64,000 nt of DNA, from the NCBI GenBank assembly GCA_025993795.1, contig JAMQHL010000013.1, forward strand, positions 51,767 to 115,766. The letters run 5' to 3'. Positions within the stretch are counted from its first letter, which is position 1. Each line of letters starts with the position of its first letter. The stretch comes from Planctomycetota bacterium (GTDB lineage Bacteria > Planctomycetota > UBA8742 > UBA2392). The notes under the pieces were generated by a model. That model had not been told where the DNA came from and ran no database searches. It worked only from the letters and a program-made list of their open reading frames with translations. Of the stretch, positions 63,364 to 64,000 are shown in pieces. Both the position numbers and the translations under genes were made by a program.

Positions 63364-63831
63364 ATGTGGATTCCCGGCTTTGGCAGATACATCGCAAAGC
63401 CTGGCAACAGGGTCGGCGACGACGCGCCTGACTTCAAACTGCTTGACCAGGATGGCGCGCAGGTCAGCCTGAAAGACCAGCTTGGCGACAAGCCGATCGT
63501 GCTGGTGTTCTATCCGCGCGCCAGCAGCCCGATCTGCACCAGACAGATGTGCAGCCTGCGCGACAACTGGACTGCAGTAATGCAGAAGACAAGGGTCTTT
63601 GGCGTAAGCTATGACCCGCCCGCCGCCCTGAAAGCCTTTCAGCAGAATGACAAGCTGCCGTTCACGCTGCTCAGCGACCCGGACAAAAAGGTGTCCGGCG
63701 CATACGGAGTCGCAGGCCTGTTCGCAGCCGCGCGGGTGAGCTTTGTGATCGGCTCGGACGGAAAGATCAAAGCCGTCATTACCGACGTCAAGGCCGGCGA
63801 CCACGACCAGCAAGTGCTGGCTGCGGTCTGA
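63364..63831 (+). CDS. Peroxiredoxin, Bcp/PrxQ family (Cys form)
   Basis: A 155-residue thiol peroxidase from ATG 63364. Active-site segment: VFYPRASSPICTRQMCSLRD, with peroxidatic Cys58 and resolving Cys63 five residues later (the atypical 2-Cys PrxQ arrangement). The rest (FGVSYDPPAALKAFQQ, FTLLSDPDKKVSGAYGV, ARVSFVIGSDGKIKAV) matches the family. It is a second Bcp-type protein next to the selenocysteine form at 17428-17895, and a useful Cys control for that call. Start chosen over longer frames without homology. Confidence 0.88.
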   Translation: MWIPGFGRYIAKPGNRVGDDAPDFKLLDQDGAQVSLKDQLGDKPIVLVFYPRASSPICTRQMCSLRDNWTAVMQKTRVFGVSYDPPAALKAFQQNDKLPFTLLSDPDKKVSGAYGVAGLFAAARVSFVIGSDGKIKAVITDVKAGDHDQQVLAAV

Positions 63832-64000
63832 TCCACCGGTCTGCGCAGCCCAATCTGCAGAGCAGGCCTACTGGGTCACCCACACAGAAACAGAGACAAG
63901 CGTTCCCGGCGGAATTCTGAAAAAACTTTCTGCGTGTAAGTGGCTTTGGTGGCTGTAGTTCCTGCCGCCTGCCTTCCGCTGCCTGCCGCCTTTCTTCCAA
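63832..64000. other. Intergenic end of window
   Basis: I see no gene in this stretch. It ends in short GC-rich repeats of CTGCCGCC and TGCCTTCCGCTGCC type near 63961-63995. A 70-codon minus-strand frame here is open to the window edge, has no supported start and shows no family similarity. Confidence 0.4.

Noticed and set aside
63788..64000. 70-codon minus-strand frame at the window end
   Set aside because: It overlaps the peroxiredoxin end, has Arg/Gln repeats typical of a GC-rich shadow, and has no supported start.

Overview
The window is about 64 kb of GC-rich (roughly 60-65 % by eye) bacterial chromosome with densely packed genes on both strands. I see no tRNA, rRNA, insertion sequence, CRISPR array or prophage. 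Several traits suggest a Planctomycetota-like or related deep-branching Gram-negative aerobe: small MPI-x-F-x-C-P-x-C zinc-ribbon membrane proteins, a very large Ser/Thr kinase with repeats, a GEVED/choice-of-anchor secreted protein, a signal peptidase I with a big insertion, and pseudopilin clusters. That placement is an inference and not a strong one. There is no stretch of more than 300 bases without a gene.

Layout. 1-0.8 kb: rpsR-rplI and a terminator. 0.9-1.3 kb: a 27-codon lysine-rich mini-gene on the minus strand with its own promoter, Shine-Dalgarno and terminator candidates. 2.0-8.9 kb: a cytochrome c maturation operon (Cys-type ccmE, an oversized ccmF, ccmH, two CcmI-like helical-hairpin proteins, ccmA) without ccmB or ccmC. 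9.1-12.7 kb: five consecutive pseudopilin genes. 12.9-17.4 kb: phosphoesterase, secreted sugar-dehydrogenase-like protein, signal peptidase I. 17.4-19.5 kb: a peroxiredoxin with an in-frame TGA at the catalytic Cys position and a SECIS-like stem-loop (a selenoprotein), then two zinc-ribbon proteins. 19.6-25.0 kb: secreted protein, acyl-CoA dehydrogenase, GNAT, dienelactone hydrolase, RNase III with its Shine-Dalgarno buried in a hairpin, membrane protein. 25.1-30.6 kb: large GEVED secreted protein, HTH regulator, Fur-family regulator. 30.6-37.5 kb: aerobic respiration block (ctaA-ctaB fusion divergent from sco-coxB-coxA-coxC-ctaF, encoding a caa3-type oxidase with cytochrome c fused to subunit II). 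37.6-49.6 kb: HerA-like ATPase, giant protein kinase, EEP phosphatase/nuclease, pyruvate phosphate dikinase, queA, a small membrane protein. 49.6-54.8 kb: minus-strand Kbl/BioF-like transferase, gltX, a HU-HU-REC-HATPase fusion and a stand-alone MshEN protein. 55.1-60.6 kb: coiled-coil membrane protein, then a minus-strand operon of ECF sigma, diverged PilT-like ATPase and GspE/PilB-like ATPase. 60.7-63.8 kb: glycosyltransferase, mscL, GGDEF protein, Cys-type peroxiredoxin.

How the parts work together. The ccm operon, the ctaA-ctaB heme A fusion, Sco and the caa3 oxidase form an aerobic respiratory theme: Ccm would attach heme to the cytochrome c domain of CoxB, CtaA/CtaB make heme A, and Sco delivers copper to CuA. 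A second theme is a type II secretion/type IV pilus machine dispersed over the window: five pseudopilins, MshEN protein, GspE- and PilT-like ATPases, ECF sigma and GGDEF enzyme, which suggests c-di-GMP input. The most unusual items are the selenocysteine peroxiredoxin, the HU-REC-HATPase fusion, the RNase III leader hairpin combined with an Asp-to-Asn change at a metal ligand, and the lysine-rich mini-gene.
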